From an uncultured Aureispira sp. (lineage in GTDB: Bacteria > Bacteroidota > Bacteroidia > Chitinophagales > Saprospiraceae): DNA of 58,470 bases. The translations under genes were made by a program, and so were the position numbers. The notes below the pieces were generated by a model. The model did no database searches, was not told the DNA's origin, and saw only the letters and a list, made by a program, of their open reading frames with translations. Below are positions 17,159 through 26,643 of this stretch, piece by piece (position 1 is the stretch's first letter; the number at the start of each line of letters is the position of its first letter). The DNA lies in the NCBI GenBank assembly GCA_905480485.1, contig CAJQQM010000007.1, positions 1 to 58,470 on the forward strand, given 5' to 3'.

Positions 17159-19555
17159 ATGAAATCATTTTTTTCTATTTTATTTTTTTCTATGATCAGT
17201 ATGCACCTAACTGCTCAATGCACCTATGTTATCGACATGCAAGATTCTTTTGGTGACGGATGGAACGGCTGCGCGCTAAACGTAGATGTTAATGGTGCAT
17301 TCTTTGGCACCTATACCTTAGCTAGCGGGTCCACTGGCCAACAAACCTTTTCAGTAAACAACCTGGATGTTGTTGAATTTACGTACAGTATTGGAAGTTT
17401 CAACACCGAAGTTTCGTACCAAATTTCCGTCAACGGCTCGCAACTTTTTGCCGACGGTACGCCAGTAGCTACTCAACCTACAGCCGGACTTGTCTTTACA
17501 AATCAATGTGGCGGATGCGACCCTCCTGGCAATTTATCGGCAAACAACATCAGTACCACCACCGCTGATTTAGGCTGGACATCAACTACTGGAACAAATT
17601 TCATACTCGAATATGGCCCAAGTGGTTTTTCGCCGGGTAGTGGAACGCTCGTTGCTACCACTTCAAATCCATTTTCAGCAACCGGATTGCCTTCCGGAAC
17701 TACTATAGATTTTTATATTCAACAAATCTGCACAAGTTCCGGCGATACAAGTATTCAAAGTTCACCTTTTTCTTTTACCACCTTATGTGCCTCATTTCCC
17801 GCCCCTTGGAGTGAAGACTTTTCGTCGAGTTCCACGCCTAATTGTTGGTCAGAAAGTGGTTCTGAGTCTTGGCGTTATAGTACTACTGCCGCCTATGCTG
17901 CAGCTAATGCAGGCGACCACAGTGGGAACGGCAGTAATTATGCCTGGATTGATGGTTCGAGCCCAAATGGACCTTCTCAAATAAGCACCCTTACGAGTCC
18001 CAATATTGACATTGCCCCTCTCGGTTCTCCATTATTATCTTATTGGGTATACAGTCACAATGGAAATGGCGTGGGTAATAATACTTTAGAGGTTGAATTG
18101 TACGACGGTGCTAGTTGGAATTTAATTAACACCATCAATACAGATTTAACCGATAATTGGATCAATTTTATCTATAACATTAATAATTTAACCATCACAG
18201 GTCCAATAAGAATTCGATTTACTATTTCTGAAAATTCTCCAGGGACTTCTTTTTACAATGATATTTTAATTGATGATATTGAAGTTAAAGATGCCCCTAA
18301 TATTGCCCTTGATGCAATCGATGGATTGCAGGCAAGTTATTGTAATGCACCGATAGCCGTCGACTTAATAATAAGCAACAAATCGATCAATCCAGAATCA
18401 GATGTTCCTTGGTTTGTGGAGTCTAACGGTGTGGTCATTAACAGTGGCTCGATTGCTTATCTAGGCCCAAATTCAACGGACACAGTTGCAGTAACAATAG
18501 GAATTTATCCATCTAATGCCAACGCAGATATTGTGGCATACACAGCTTTGTTGTCAGATTTAACTCCTTCAGATGATACAATCAGTAGTTCTGTTCAAGT
18601 GTCCTACACCTCTCTTAATGCAACCATGACAAATGCTGTCGGTTGCCTAGGGGACTCAGCGGGCGTTATCTTGTCTGAAGGTGCTGGAGGACTAGGACAA
18701 TATACTTACTTGTGGAGTGCCAATGCTGGTGCACTTACCGTTAATGAGGCAAGTGGTTTAGTGGCAGGGGTCTACTCTATCTCTATTACTGATAGCATAG
18801 GCTGCACAGCTAGTGCTAGTCTCAATTTACTTGACCCACCAAGTATACTTACCGTAATTGATTCTATCAGCGATGCGGGATGTAACGGTGCTGCTTCAGG
18901 TAGTATAGTCACCACTACTTCTGGAGGCGTCCCTGGATATTCCTATGCATGGAGTAATGGCGCGAACGGTAGTTCTATTAATAATTTGACCTCAGGTAAT
19001 TACGACCTTACGGTTACCGATGCCTACGGTTGTATGCTTAGCTACAACTACAGCGTGAACCAACCTGCAAGTGCCCTTGCAGTTAATTTAACAGATAATG
19101 GTAATGGTTCGGTTACCGCCGCCGCCTCAGGTGGACAAGCAGGTTATTCTTATCTTTGGAATAGTTTGGCGGGGTCACAGACTTCAGCTACGGCTACAGG
19201 CTTGAGTAGCGGCACCTATACCGTCTTAGTGACAGATGCTAACGGCTGTACAGAATTTGCTACTATTGATATCATCGTTGTGGGCACAACTACTTTAGCA
19301 ACTATACAAAATATCGATTTGTTTCCAAATCCAAGTTTCGGTAATGCTTATTTGAGCTTTAAGAATATTGATGCACCTGCGGCAAGTATTAGCATTAGTG
19401 ATTTAAGTGGCAAAGTCCTTTTTGAACAACATTATACACTGACAAATACTTCAACAATCTCTTTGCCTACTAGTCGTTTGCAAGCTGGATTATATTTAAT
19501 AAACATTCGATACAAGCAACAACATATTACTAAAAAACTCCTACGTTTTGACTAA
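17159..19555 (+). CDS. T9SS-secreted surface protein with SprB repeats
   Basis: A 798-aa exported protein. Signal peptide ends HLTAQ (about 19). A first domain (20-118) holds the DSFGDGWNG motif found in many Bacteroidota extracellular proteins. FN3 follows (119-209), then a choice-of-anchor-J/MAM-like domain (209-377), a CARDB-like domain (377-492), SprB-type repeats (492-715) and a type A T9SS sorting domain (about 718-798, FPNPSFGN to the terminal LLRFD). From the CARDB-like domain to the last SprB repeat it is nearly colinear with the preceding gene (for example NAPIAVDLI against NAPIAVNLI and GIYPSNxNADI in both), so the two arose by duplication with a swapped N-terminal part. No catalytic domain is seen. 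Confidence 0.92.
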   Translation: MKSFFSILFFSMISMHLTAQCTYVIDMQDSFGDGWNGCALNVDVNGAFFGTYTLASGSTGQQTFSVNNLDVVEFTYSIGSFNTEVSYQISVNGSQLFADGTPVATQPTAGLVFTNQCGGCDPPGNLSANNISTTTADLGWTSTTGTNFILEYGPSGFSPGSGTLVATTSNPFSATGLPSGTTIDFYIQQICTSSGDTSIQSSPFSFTTLCASFPAPWSEDFSSSSTPNCWSESGSESWRYSTTAAYAAANAGDHSGNGSNYAWIDGSSPNGPSQISTLTSPNIDIAPLGSPLLSYWVYSHNGNGVGNNTLEVELYDGASWNLINTINTDLTDNWINFIYNINNLTITGPIRIRFTISENSPGTSFYNDILIDDIEVKDAPNIALDAIDGLQASYCNAPIAVDLIISNKSINPESDVPWFVESNGVVINSGSIAYLGPNSTDTVAVTIGIYPSNANADIVAYTALLSDLTPSDDTISSSVQVSYTSLNATMTNAVGCLGDSAGVILSEGAGGLGQYTYLWSANAGALTVNEASGLVAGVYSISITDSIGCTASASLNLLDPPSILTVIDSISDAGCNGAASGSIVTTTSGGVPGYSYAWSNGANGSSINNLTSGNYDLTVTDAYGCMLSYNYSVNQPASALAVNLTDNGNGSVTAAASGGQAGYSYLWNSLAGSQTSATATGLSSGTYTVLVTDANGCTEFATIDIIVVGTTTLATIQNIDLFPNPSFGNAYLSFKNIDAPAASISISDLSGKVLFEQHYTLTNTSTISLPTSRLQAGLYLINIRYKQQHITKKLLRFD

Positions 19556-19573
19556 ATGTTAGATCTATTGGAT

Positions 19574-19604
19574 AAAAAAGGCAGCCAATTCGGCTGCCTT
19601 TTTT
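19574..19604. terminator. Bidirectional terminator between convergent genes
   Basis: A 13-bp perfect stem, AAAAAAGGCAGCC with GGCTGCCTTTTTT, and a 5-base loop. It serves the plus-strand T9SS gene ending at 19555 and, by symmetry, the minus-strand lipoprotein gene ending at 19646. Confidence 0.92.
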
Positions 19605-19645
19605 GTTAGAAGCCCTTTCAAACTTCTTTAGAATTTTCCTTGATA

Positions 19646-20836
19646 CTATTTATCTATCATTTTAATAGAGAGAGTCGCTTTTCCCTTTTGGTAACTAATT
19701 CTTGTCTGCATCGGACGATCAACCACCCACCAAGGTTGAAGTGGGGTAATTTCTAAGACGGCTTCCCCCTTTTCCCAATAAGCCGTAGCCTTGCCGTAAG
19801 CATTCTGGTTTTCGCCTCCGATATCCATCGCAAATTTAGATGTAAAACGCCCATCAAAAGGACGGCTAAGGTTTGGTAAAGCTGGATAAAACTGCACCAA
19901 TACACCTTTGTTGGTTTTGTTCCATTGCTGAACAGATGCCGATGCTAAACCACCATTCGAATCAAACCCGTAGCTTATTTTCCTGAAGTCATTGACTTGT
20001 TCGATACTAGCCCCCCCCTTGCGGACCATCGACTGCCAAACTTGTTGTATTATACCCCCTGTTTTAATATGCGAAGAATGGACCTGACCGTCTATCTTTT
20101 CATAGCTAAACTGACCACTACTCAAACCGCCTTGTGTTTGCTTGAGTGCCATCTGAAAAGGGACCAATCCAAGAATTTTGTGCATCTTATAATCAATGCC
20201 ATCATAACTAATTTGCGCCTTTTTTCCAAAATCTCGATAAGGCAAGTCAAGACCTACCAACAACTGACTTTTGGAATGTCCCATGGTGGACCCATTTTTC
20301 TTTTTAAGGGCAGTTTTGGGATATTTACCTTTATAAGTAGCCTTTATTTTTTCTCCAAAATAATTTTCATATTCAAAACTAAGCTGCAATTGATGCGCCG
20401 AAGAATGGTCGATTACCTTAACAGGATAAGCTTTGCGTGCTACAGGTAATTCAGGCAACCATGCTTGTATATTATCTAGGTCGGCTACCACGTACTGATC
20501 TAAGCTGCCTTCTTTTGCGTCTTTCATGATCCACACAGGACCCTGAGGAGTCGCCAAACGAGCAAATTCATGCATGTTCCAATCGGGATGTTGAGATACC
20601 AATATAATATCTAAATCATAAGTTGCTGCCCAAGCTTGAACAGCCGCTACCGGAAAATCTACATAAGCAGTATCGGTATAATTAACATCATGTGGGGCTT
20701 CTTTTTGCCATTCGGTTAGATCTTGAGAACTAAAAGCAGGCCCTTCGGGCAACATTTGTTTTAGATTTTTGCAAGCGGTAAGAAGCGGTAAGAACATAAT
20801 AATATAAGCTATCCTTTTGAAATATTGCATAGGCAC
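19646..20836 (-). CDS. Lipoprotein of unknown function
   Basis: A 396-aa protein with a type II signal peptide: basic MPMQYFKR, hydrophobic core, and lipobox LLTAC with the acylated Cys at residue 22. The mature part is beta-rich, with many Tyr/Trp and repeated phrases of the kind ISYDGIDYKM and ISYGFDSNGG, and no motif I can assign to a family. It is probably anchored in the outer membrane and faces the periplasm. It lies 46 bases downstream of the MsrB lipoprotein gene in the same direction, so both may be expressed together. Confidence 0.78.
   Translation of the reverse strand: MPMQYFKRIAYIIMFLPLLTACKNLKQMLPEGPAFSSQDLTEWQKEAPHDVNYTDTAYVDFPVAAVQAWAATYDLDIILVSQHPDWNMHEFARLATPQGPVWIMKDAKEGSLDQYVVADLDNIQAWLPELPVARKAYPVKVIDHSSAHQLQLSFEYENYFGEKIKATYKGKYPKTALKKKNGSTMGHSKSQLLVGLDLPYRDFGKKAQISYDGIDYKMHKILGLVPFQMALKQTQGGLSSGQFSYEKIDGQVHSSHIKTGGIIQQVWQSMVRKGGASIEQVNDFRKISYGFDSNGGLASASVQQWNKTNKGVLVQFYPALPNLSRPFDGRFTSKFAMDIGGENQNAYGKATAYWEKGEAVLEITPLQPWWVVDRPMQTRISYQKGKATLSIKMIDK
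20773..20792. repeat. 10-bp tandem repeat inside a lipoprotein signal sequence
   Basis: AAGCGGTAAG occurs twice in tandem in the part of the lipoprotein gene that encodes the end of the signal core and lipobox. A change of one unit would shift the frame. It may be chance. Confidence 0.7.
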
Positions 20837-20882
20837 TCGATTAGTGGATAGCCAAATTACAAAAAATTATGAACATTGAAAG

Positions 20883-21410
20883 CTACTTAGCCGTACGTTC
20901 AAATATTAAAGATTCAGAATTGATACAATACCGCAAGCCCGTGGGGGCAGGACCATCGTCAAATACATGCCCTAAATGCCCGTCACAACGACCACAAGTT
21001 ACTTCTACTCGGCGCATACCGTGCGTAAAATCTTTGTATTCTGTTACATGATGCTTGTTGACCGCTTGATAAAAACTTGGCCAACCTGTACCTGATCTAA
21101 ATTTGGTGCCCGAATCAAAAAGGGCTAATTGACAGGCAGCACAATGATACATGCCTTTTAGTTTGTTGTCCCAATATTCACCGGTAAAAGCACGTTCTGT
21201 TCCTTTATCACGCAATATTCTGAATTGTTCTGGAGTTAATAACTTTTTCCATTCAGCATCAGATTTGGTTATTTTATCAATCTTTCCCGTATCCTGTGTA
21301 GCAATAGTGCTAACAATTAAGGAGGAATCGGAAGTATTTTGTTGGAAACCACAGGATAGTAAGGCAAGGGTTAAGAAAAATATTGAAAAGAATAAACTGA
21401 AACGGTTCAT
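20883..21410 (-). CDS. msrB: Peptide-methionine (R)-S-oxide reductase, lipid-anchored
   Basis: Reduces R-methionine sulfoxide in oxidised proteins. The MsrB domain has both zinc pairs (C90/C93 in CAAC, C139/C142 in CGRC), the substrate segment SGTGWPSF, and the catalytic Cys C162 in RYCINS. The N-terminus is a lipoprotein signal (MNRFSLFF... with lipobox LLSC, Cys 20), so the enzyme should work in the periplasm on envelope proteins, unlike cytoplasmic MsrB. It needs a periplasmic electron source, which is not evident nearby. It is followed by the unknown lipoprotein gene. Confidence 0.95.
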   Translation of the reverse strand: MNRFSLFFSIFFLTLALLSCGFQQNTSDSSLIVSTIATQDTGKIDKITKSDAEWKKLLTPEQFRILRDKGTERAFTGEYWDNKLKGMYHCAACQLALFDSGTKFRSGTGWPSFYQAVNKHHVTEYKDFTHGMRRVEVTCGRCDGHLGHVFDDGPAPTGLRYCINSESLIFERTAK

Positions 21411-21577
21411 AAAGCTGTTTATTTAGTAAAAAATGGACAAATTTGTTGAAAAATGAGGTTTTAATCTAAATTATAACAAGCGAAAAGCGTGCCTAATAAA
21501 TTTATGATTAATAACAAAACGCAGCCTCTATAGTTAGCTTACTTCATTATTTTAACTATATTGTAACAAAAATAGGG

Positions 21578-23257
21578 ATGAATAAAATTTTGACTGAAGC
21601 AGCTCAAAAGAGTACTAACTTTTATTATAGTGATCGTATACTTCAACATTTTTTGTCGAGTGAAATTTCGGTAGTTGGTCTAAGTTTCATGCACGAAAAC
21701 TTAGTAAAAACAGGTGCTGCTGCAGCGCTCAAAATGGATAAACTATCGCTTCAAGCAGACCGAAATCCTCCTGAACTGATGGTTCGTGATTTCTACGGAG
21801 AACCAAACCCAAGAATTGAATACCATCCTGCATACCACCAACTTAAAGAAATTGCCCTAGAAACCGGGATGTTCCAAGTCAAATGGAATGAACAATGGCG
21901 GCAACGTTTTAAGCAAGAAAGAAATGCACTAAGTTTTTCTGCCTCTTTTATCTTTGCCATGAGTGAATGTGGTTTATATTGTCCGCTTTGCATGACCGAC
22001 GGAGTGGCTACCCTCATCGACAAATATTGTTCCGAGAAAGATGCCGAACGCTTATTGCCGCATATTGCTGCCAACAAACTCGAAGACTTCTATACAGGGG
22101 CTATGTTTTTGACCGAAAAATCGGGTGGTTCAGATGTTGGTGCAAATACTGTCTCTGCGCATAAAATAAACGAAAAAGACTACCTCCTAAATGGCGAAAA
22201 ATGGTTTTGTAGCAATGCCGATGCTGAACTTATTTTTGTGTTAGCGCGCAGCAATCCTAGCATTAAAGGAACCAAAGGGCTGAGTATATTCTTGGTAGAA
22301 AAAAAACAAGCCGATGGACAAATGAATCACTTAGGGTATATCCGATTAAAAAATAAGCTAGGGGTTCGTTCTATGGCAAGTGCAGAATGCAATATGCAAG
22401 AGGTCAAAGCTAGGCTTATTGGCCAAGAGGGACAAGGATTTTCGATCATGTCGGATATGATTAATTTATCACGTTTGTACAATTCGATAGCGGCCTTGGC
22501 AAGTATGCGGCGCGCACTTATCGAATCCTATCAATTTTTAAAATATAGAATCCTTTTTGGCAAAGAAGCACTCAGTCATCCGCTCATTCGTACAAAACTA
22601 CAGGAAGTAGCGGCCATTTATCAGGCCAACTTTTACCTTTCATGGCACTGTATAAAACTATTGGATGCCGCCGAAAACGGAGACAATACTGCTGCTGAAT
22701 TACTTCGGCTACTTACCCCAATGTGCAAAAAAACAACCGCAGAACAAGCTGTTTATGTCATTAGAGAATGTATGGAACTCATGGGTGGCTTAGGCTATAT
22801 AGAAGATGGTGTACTTCCCAAAATACTCAGAGATGCACTTGTATTACCTATTTGGGAAGGGGCTGGCAACATTATGATATTGGATATGCTACGTGCGAGT
22901 TCTAAATCCGAAGGACTTACTATTTTGATGCAAGATATGGACCACAACTTCCAAAGTCTTAATACCGAACAATGTTCTATTGTAGAAAAGGCAATCGCTA
23001 GAATACAAGATGGCATACACATTATTTTTAAAAGTGAACAGGCCGTCAGAGAAGCGAGTGCAAAACCTTTGTTTGAACAAATTACCCAACTATATCAACT
23101 GAGTTTGATGGTCCGCTACATGGACCCATATGCTGAATCATGGCTGCAACCTGCCGTCGATTATTTTATACAACAATTCAAAAATCCAAATGCGGTACTC
23201 ATTTCTCCCCCTTCAAAAGAAACCATCGAAAACATGATTGGCTGGGACATTAACTAA
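21578..23257 (+). CDS. AidB-like acyl-CoA dehydrogenase
   Basis: A 559-aa flavoenzyme that should introduce a double bond into an acyl-CoA. It has the FAD/substrate segments FLTEKSGGSDVGANT (about 184-198) and LLNGEKWFCSNADAE (about 205-219), and the C-terminal WEGAGNIMILDMLR that is typical of the long AidB group (about 540 aa) and not of 380-aa short-chain enzymes. The start at 21578 is the first ATG in a divergent promoter region. It leads a rightward operon: 31 bases later an enoyl-CoA hydratase, then the two AtuA-type genes. The context suggests catabolism of a branched or isoprenoid acyl-CoA. A DNA-repair role as proposed for E. coli AidB is less likely here. Confidence 0.92.
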   Translation: MNKILTEAAQKSTNFYYSDRILQHFLSSEISVVGLSFMHENLVKTGAAAALKMDKLSLQADRNPPELMVRDFYGEPNPRIEYHPAYHQLKEIALETGMFQVKWNEQWRQRFKQERNALSFSASFIFAMSECGLYCPLCMTDGVATLIDKYCSEKDAERLLPHIAANKLEDFYTGAMFLTEKSGGSDVGANTVSAHKINEKDYLLNGEKWFCSNADAELIFVLARSNPSIKGTKGLSIFLVEKKQADGQMNHLGYIRLKNKLGVRSMASAECNMQEVKARLIGQEGQGFSIMSDMINLSRLYNSIAALASMRRALIESYQFLKYRILFGKEALSHPLIRTKLQEVAAIYQANFYLSWHCIKLLDAAENGDNTAAELLRLLTPMCKKTTAEQAVYVIRECMELMGGLGYIEDGVLPKILRDALVLPIWEGAGNIMILDMLRASSKSEGLTILMQDMDHNFQSLNTEQCSIVEKAIARIQDGIHIIFKSEQAVREASAKPLFEQITQLYQLSLMVRYMDPYAESWLQPAVDYFIQQFKNPNAVLISPPSKETIENMIGWDIN

Positions 23258-23288
23258 ATTACTTTGCTAATACTACAAGAATTTAAAT

Positions 23289-24113
23289 ATGATTTATACA
23301 GAACAACAAATCAAAGATTTTAAGCAACAGCACTTTGCTTATTTGAAAATTGAAGAACAGCATCATATCCTAACCATTCAGCTTAATCGTCCCAAACAAA
23401 AAAATGCCCTCAATGAAATACTACTTCAAGAATTAGCCTATGTTTTGTCCTATGCACATTACACCAACGACATTCGAGTTATTAATTTGACTGCTGCAGG
23501 CGATATTTTTTGTGCGGGTGCAGATTTAAAAACACTCATGGGACATCGAGATACAACATCAGGGTCTAGTATTCCTACAGCTAATCAAAAAATAATATTG
23601 GGTGACCTTTGGGAAGACCTACACAAACCCTGCATTGCTAAAGTATGCACGCCGGTATACGCTGGTGGTTTTTTACTGCTTGGAGGTTGTACTCATGTAT
23701 TGGCGACAGCATCAAGCAGTTTTACATTATCAGAAGTAAAACGCGGTATATGGCCTTTTCAGGTAATGGCCTCTTTACTAAAAATAATGCCCGAAAGAAA
23801 GGTTTTGGATTGGTGTATCCAAGGCAAAACTTGGTCGGCAGCAGAAGCAGAAGCCGCGGGCTTGGTAACAGATTTGGTAGCAGAAGATACGATCGATGAA
23901 AGGCTGCAAACACTGTCCTTAAACATTGCATCTAATGCGCCTTCTGCCATACGATTAGGGCTAAAAGCGTATCGTGATATGCAAGCAATTCCAGAAGAGA
24001 AACAGCAGGCCTTTTTGCAACAAAGGTTAATGGAATTACTAAATACAAAAGATGCACAAGAGGGCATTATGGCCTTTCGACAAAAAAGAAAGCCTAATTG
24101 GACAGGCGAATAA
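23289..24113 (+). CDS. Enoyl-CoA hydratase/isomerase family protein
   Basis: A 274-aa crotonase-fold protein, probably hydrating the product of the preceding dehydrogenase. The first oxyanion segment is FCAGADL (74-80) and the second is AGGFLLLGG (125-133). Against rat crotonase the second catalytic acid is kept (E149 in LSEV), but the position of the first Glu (GGGCE) is occupied by Leu129. Members lacking one Glu often have other activities (isomerase, hydrolase, lyase), so the reaction is uncertain. It sits 31 bases after the dehydrogenase and 23 bases before the AtuA gene. Confidence 0.88.
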   Translation: MIYTEQQIKDFKQQHFAYLKIEEQHHILTIQLNRPKQKNALNEILLQELAYVLSYAHYTNDIRVINLTAAGDIFCAGADLKTLMGHRDTTSGSSIPTANQKIILGDLWEDLHKPCIAKVCTPVYAGGFLLLGGCTHVLATASSSFTLSEVKRGIWPFQVMASLLKIMPERKVLDWCIQGKTWSAAEAEAAGLVTDLVAEDTIDERLQTLSLNIASNAPSAIRLGLKAYRDMQAIPEEKQQAFLQQRLMELLNTKDAQEGIMAFRQKRKPNWTGE

Positions 24114-24136
24114 TTAGCATGAGCAAATAAAAGAAT

Positions 24137-25528
24137 ATGAAAAATAAAAAAATAAGAATTGCTGGTACGCAGGGCTTTTATGGTGACAGTCCGATGGGGG
24201 CAATAATGGTTGCTTTAGAAAATGCGGCTGATTATTTGATGCACGATGCCCTAGCTGAATTGACCTTGTCTATTTTGCAAAAAGACAAATTAAAAGATCC
24301 TAAGCTTGGCTATGCACGTGACATTGAATTACACGCCGCTAAACTATATCCGATTTGCTTGGCAAATAAGCTTAAAATAGTTAGTAATTCGGGCGGATTA
24401 AACCCGCATAGTGCCGCCCAAAAAGTAAAATCTATTCTTGCAAAAAAAGGGATAAACAACGTAAAGATTGCTGCAATAGATGGCGACGACCTCTTGCCAG
24501 AACTTGAGCATCTAAAACAACAAAATCTTCCATTGCTTAATTTGGATAATGGTACAGACTATCGAGATAGTGAATACGCTGCTACACATGCCAACGTATA
24601 CCTTGGTGCACAATGTATCAAAGATGCACTACAGCAAGGAGCGCAAATAATTTTGGCAGGCAGAGTGGCAGACCCTTGCCTCGCCCTTGGAATACTCGCC
24701 TATGAATTCGACTGGGATCTTGAATCTAAAGCACAAGAATCACTCGATAAAATGGCACAAGGAATCATGATTGGCCATATTTTAGAATGTGGAGGACAAG
24801 CCTCGGGGGGTAATGCTTATTCTGAATGGAAGCAACGTGCTTACAGCTTTGCCCATTTAGGCTATCCGATAGCTACCGTAGATCAAGACGGAACAGCAAT
24901 CATCAGCAAATTAAAAGAAGCGGGTGGAAAAGTTAGCAGAAATACGATAAGAGAACAATTAGTCTACGAGATTCACAACCCTCAAGAATATATTACGCCC
25001 GACGTAACGGTTGATTTTAGCGCTATTGAAGTAGAGGAAATTGCCGAAAATGAAGTGCGAGTCAAAGGGGCAAAAGGCCGGCTACGTCCGGAACAACTAA
25101 AGCTATGTATTGGTCAAATGGAAGGGTACATGACCGAACAATTATTTTACTTTTCATGGCCTTATGCCTACCAAAAAGCACAAGCATTTGTGGAGGCAGC
25201 GCAAGAAACATGGGCCGCACTTCCCTTTCAGTACGAGGCCCTACGCATCAATTATCTCGGTATTAACGGCATCCATGAATCTGCAGCCCCTAGCATGACC
25301 GAAAAACAAATTGAAGCTTTAAATGAAGTCGGCGTTCGAATGGCCTTTAGACATCAAAAAGCGGCAGATGGCAAACGCCTCATTCAATCGATTGTTTGCC
25401 TTGGACTTAACGGCCCACCGGGCATGACAGCAAGTATGAATTGGGGCAAAGCGGCTTCCCTTCGTTTGGGCTTGTTCCCCACCCTAATTCCTCGAGATTA
25501 TGTAACCATTAATATCACGATATACTAA
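24137..25528 (+). CDS. Acyclic terpene utilisation AtuA-like protein (DUF1446)
   Basis: A 463-aa cytoplasmic protein of the AtuA/DUF1446 family, first linked to citronellol/geraniol catabolism in Pseudomonas; its biochemical activity is not established. Typical stretches are IRIAGTQGFYGDSP (6-19), VSNSGGLNPHSAA, LAGRVADPCLALG and ECGGQASGGNAYSEW. Many relatives carry a small C-terminal ferredoxin-like domain; here that part is a separate gene starting four bases after this stop. The gene order dehydrogenase-hydratase-AtuA-AtuA small domain supports branched or isoprenoid acyl-CoA breakdown. No carboxylase subunits (AtuC/AtuF) are present in the window. Confidence 0.9.
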   Translation: MKNKKIRIAGTQGFYGDSPMGAIMVALENAADYLMHDALAELTLSILQKDKLKDPKLGYARDIELHAAKLYPICLANKLKIVSNSGGLNPHSAAQKVKSILAKKGINNVKIAAIDGDDLLPELEHLKQQNLPLLNLDNGTDYRDSEYAATHANVYLGAQCIKDALQQGAQIILAGRVADPCLALGILAYEFDWDLESKAQESLDKMAQGIMIGHILECGGQASGGNAYSEWKQRAYSFAHLGYPIATVDQDGTAIISKLKEAGGKVSRNTIREQLVYEIHNPQEYITPDVTVDFSAIEVEEIAENEVRVKGAKGRLRPEQLKLCIGQMEGYMTEQLFYFSWPYAYQKAQAFVEAAQETWAALPFQYEALRINYLGINGIHESAAPSMTEKQIEALNEVGVRMAFRHQKAADGKRLIQSIVCLGLNGPPGMTASMNWGKAASLRLGLFPTLIPRDYVTINITIY

Positions 25529-25532
25529 AGCT

Positions 25533-25850
25533 ATGAAAACAGTTAAATTAATTGATATTGCTGCGGCAAGAAGTGGTGACAAAAATAATATTTGTAATAT
25601 TGGAGTCCTGGCCTACAATAAAGAAGCCTACCAATTACTAAAAACACACTTAACCGCCGAATTAGTCAAACAACATTTCGGTAGCTTGATTCAAGGCAAA
25701 GTCGTGCGATACGAGTGGGATGCTATAGAATCACTCAATTTTGTATGCTTTGAAGCACTTGATGGTGGTGCCTCTAGATCGCTCAGAATTGACAGCTTAG
25801 GCAAAAACTTTTCGAGTCATTTGCTGCGTTTAGAATTTAATATAACTTAA
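25533..25850 (+). CDS. AtuA-type C-terminal small domain protein
   Basis: A 105-aa protein matching the small domain that ends longer AtuA-like proteins: IAAARSGDKNNICNIGVLA near the N-terminus, VVRYEWDAIESLNFVCFEAL in the middle, and a final GGASRSLRIDSLGKNF. It starts four bases after the AtuA stop in a different frame register, so it is a genuinely separate chain that probably binds its larger partner. The stop is seven bases from the convergent LRR gene. Confidence 0.88.
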   Translation: MKTVKLIDIAAARSGDKNNICNIGVLAYNKEAYQLLKTHLTAELVKQHFGSLIQGKVVRYEWDAIESLNFVCFEALDGGASRSLRIDSLGKNFSSHLLRLEFNIT

Positions 25851-25857
25851 ACAAAAA

Positions 25858-26508
25858 TCAGTATTCGTTTTTAAACTGACATGCAGGGTAATTTTGTTGA
25901 TAATACAACAGGCCTTTTTGCAGTGGATTCGCGAAAATAAAACAGGTTTTTAATTGTTCCGACTGCAATAATCCCTCATCTATATGATGCAACTTATTGT
26001 GTTGTAAATACAGACTTTTTAATTGGCTTAACAAAGCAATATTCTTAGGAAGCTCGCTTAATTGATTGAATCCTAACCACATTTCTTCTAAATTTGACAA
26101 CTGCCCTGTAGTCGCGGGCAACCTGCTTATATGGTTCTTTGTCAAAATAAGCGTTTTGAGCGCTGATAATCTGCCAATTGTATCAGGCAAAACTTTAAGT
26201 TCATTGCTGTACAAGCGCAAAGCTGTCAAATTGTGCAAACCCGAAATACACGCAGGGATATTTTTTAATTGTTTGTGATGATAATTAAGTTCGACAATAG
26301 ACAATAAACGATAGATCATTTTTTCTTGATTGCTGTATGCAACACCAATTTTGCCAATACGATACAACCAATTGTACAGTTGGCGGTACCACAATAATTC
26401 TATTTTATTGGCAGATGCTAGCCTTAAAGCGAGCTCGATATTATTCGAATCATCGGTTTTAATGAGTTCAACTAGTTGGTATTCTTGCTTTGGAATTTCT
26501 GGTAGCAT
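25858..26508 (-). CDS. Leucine-rich repeat protein
   Basis: A 216-aa protein with about five LRRs of 23 residues in its C-terminal half, of the form LTALRLYSNELKVLP, LKTLILTKNHISRLP, LEEMWLGFNQLSELP and LKSLYLQHNKLHHI. The N-terminal 70 residues are helical without repeats. It has no signal peptide, so it is presumably cytoplasmic and mediates protein binding. Partner unknown. It is divergent from thiH and convergent with the AtuA operon. Confidence 0.88.
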   Translation of the reverse strand: MLPEIPKQEYQLVELIKTDDSNNIELALRLASANKIELLWYRQLYNWLYRIGKIGVAYSNQEKMIYRLLSIVELNYHHKQLKNIPACISGLHNLTALRLYSNELKVLPDTIGRLSALKTLILTKNHISRLPATTGQLSNLEEMWLGFNQLSELPKNIALLSQLKSLYLQHNKLHHIDEGLLQSEQLKTCFIFANPLQKGLLYYQQNYPACQFKNEY

Positions 26509-26643
26509 GCTTGTAGCAATTTCATATTTAGGCCATTAAAACATCATTGTATCAAATCTATCAATAAATATCTAAAAAATTGAGCCTTCAATCAGACAAT
26601 CTGCTTCGAAAAGCTTAATTTTATGCTATCTAAAAACTAGACG

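Noticed and set aside
6533-19555. Repeats in the T9SS proteins as possible CRISPR or phase-variable arrays
   Set aside because: The repeated units are protein domains of about 90-180 residues with diverged DNA; no short direct repeat with regular spacers is present.
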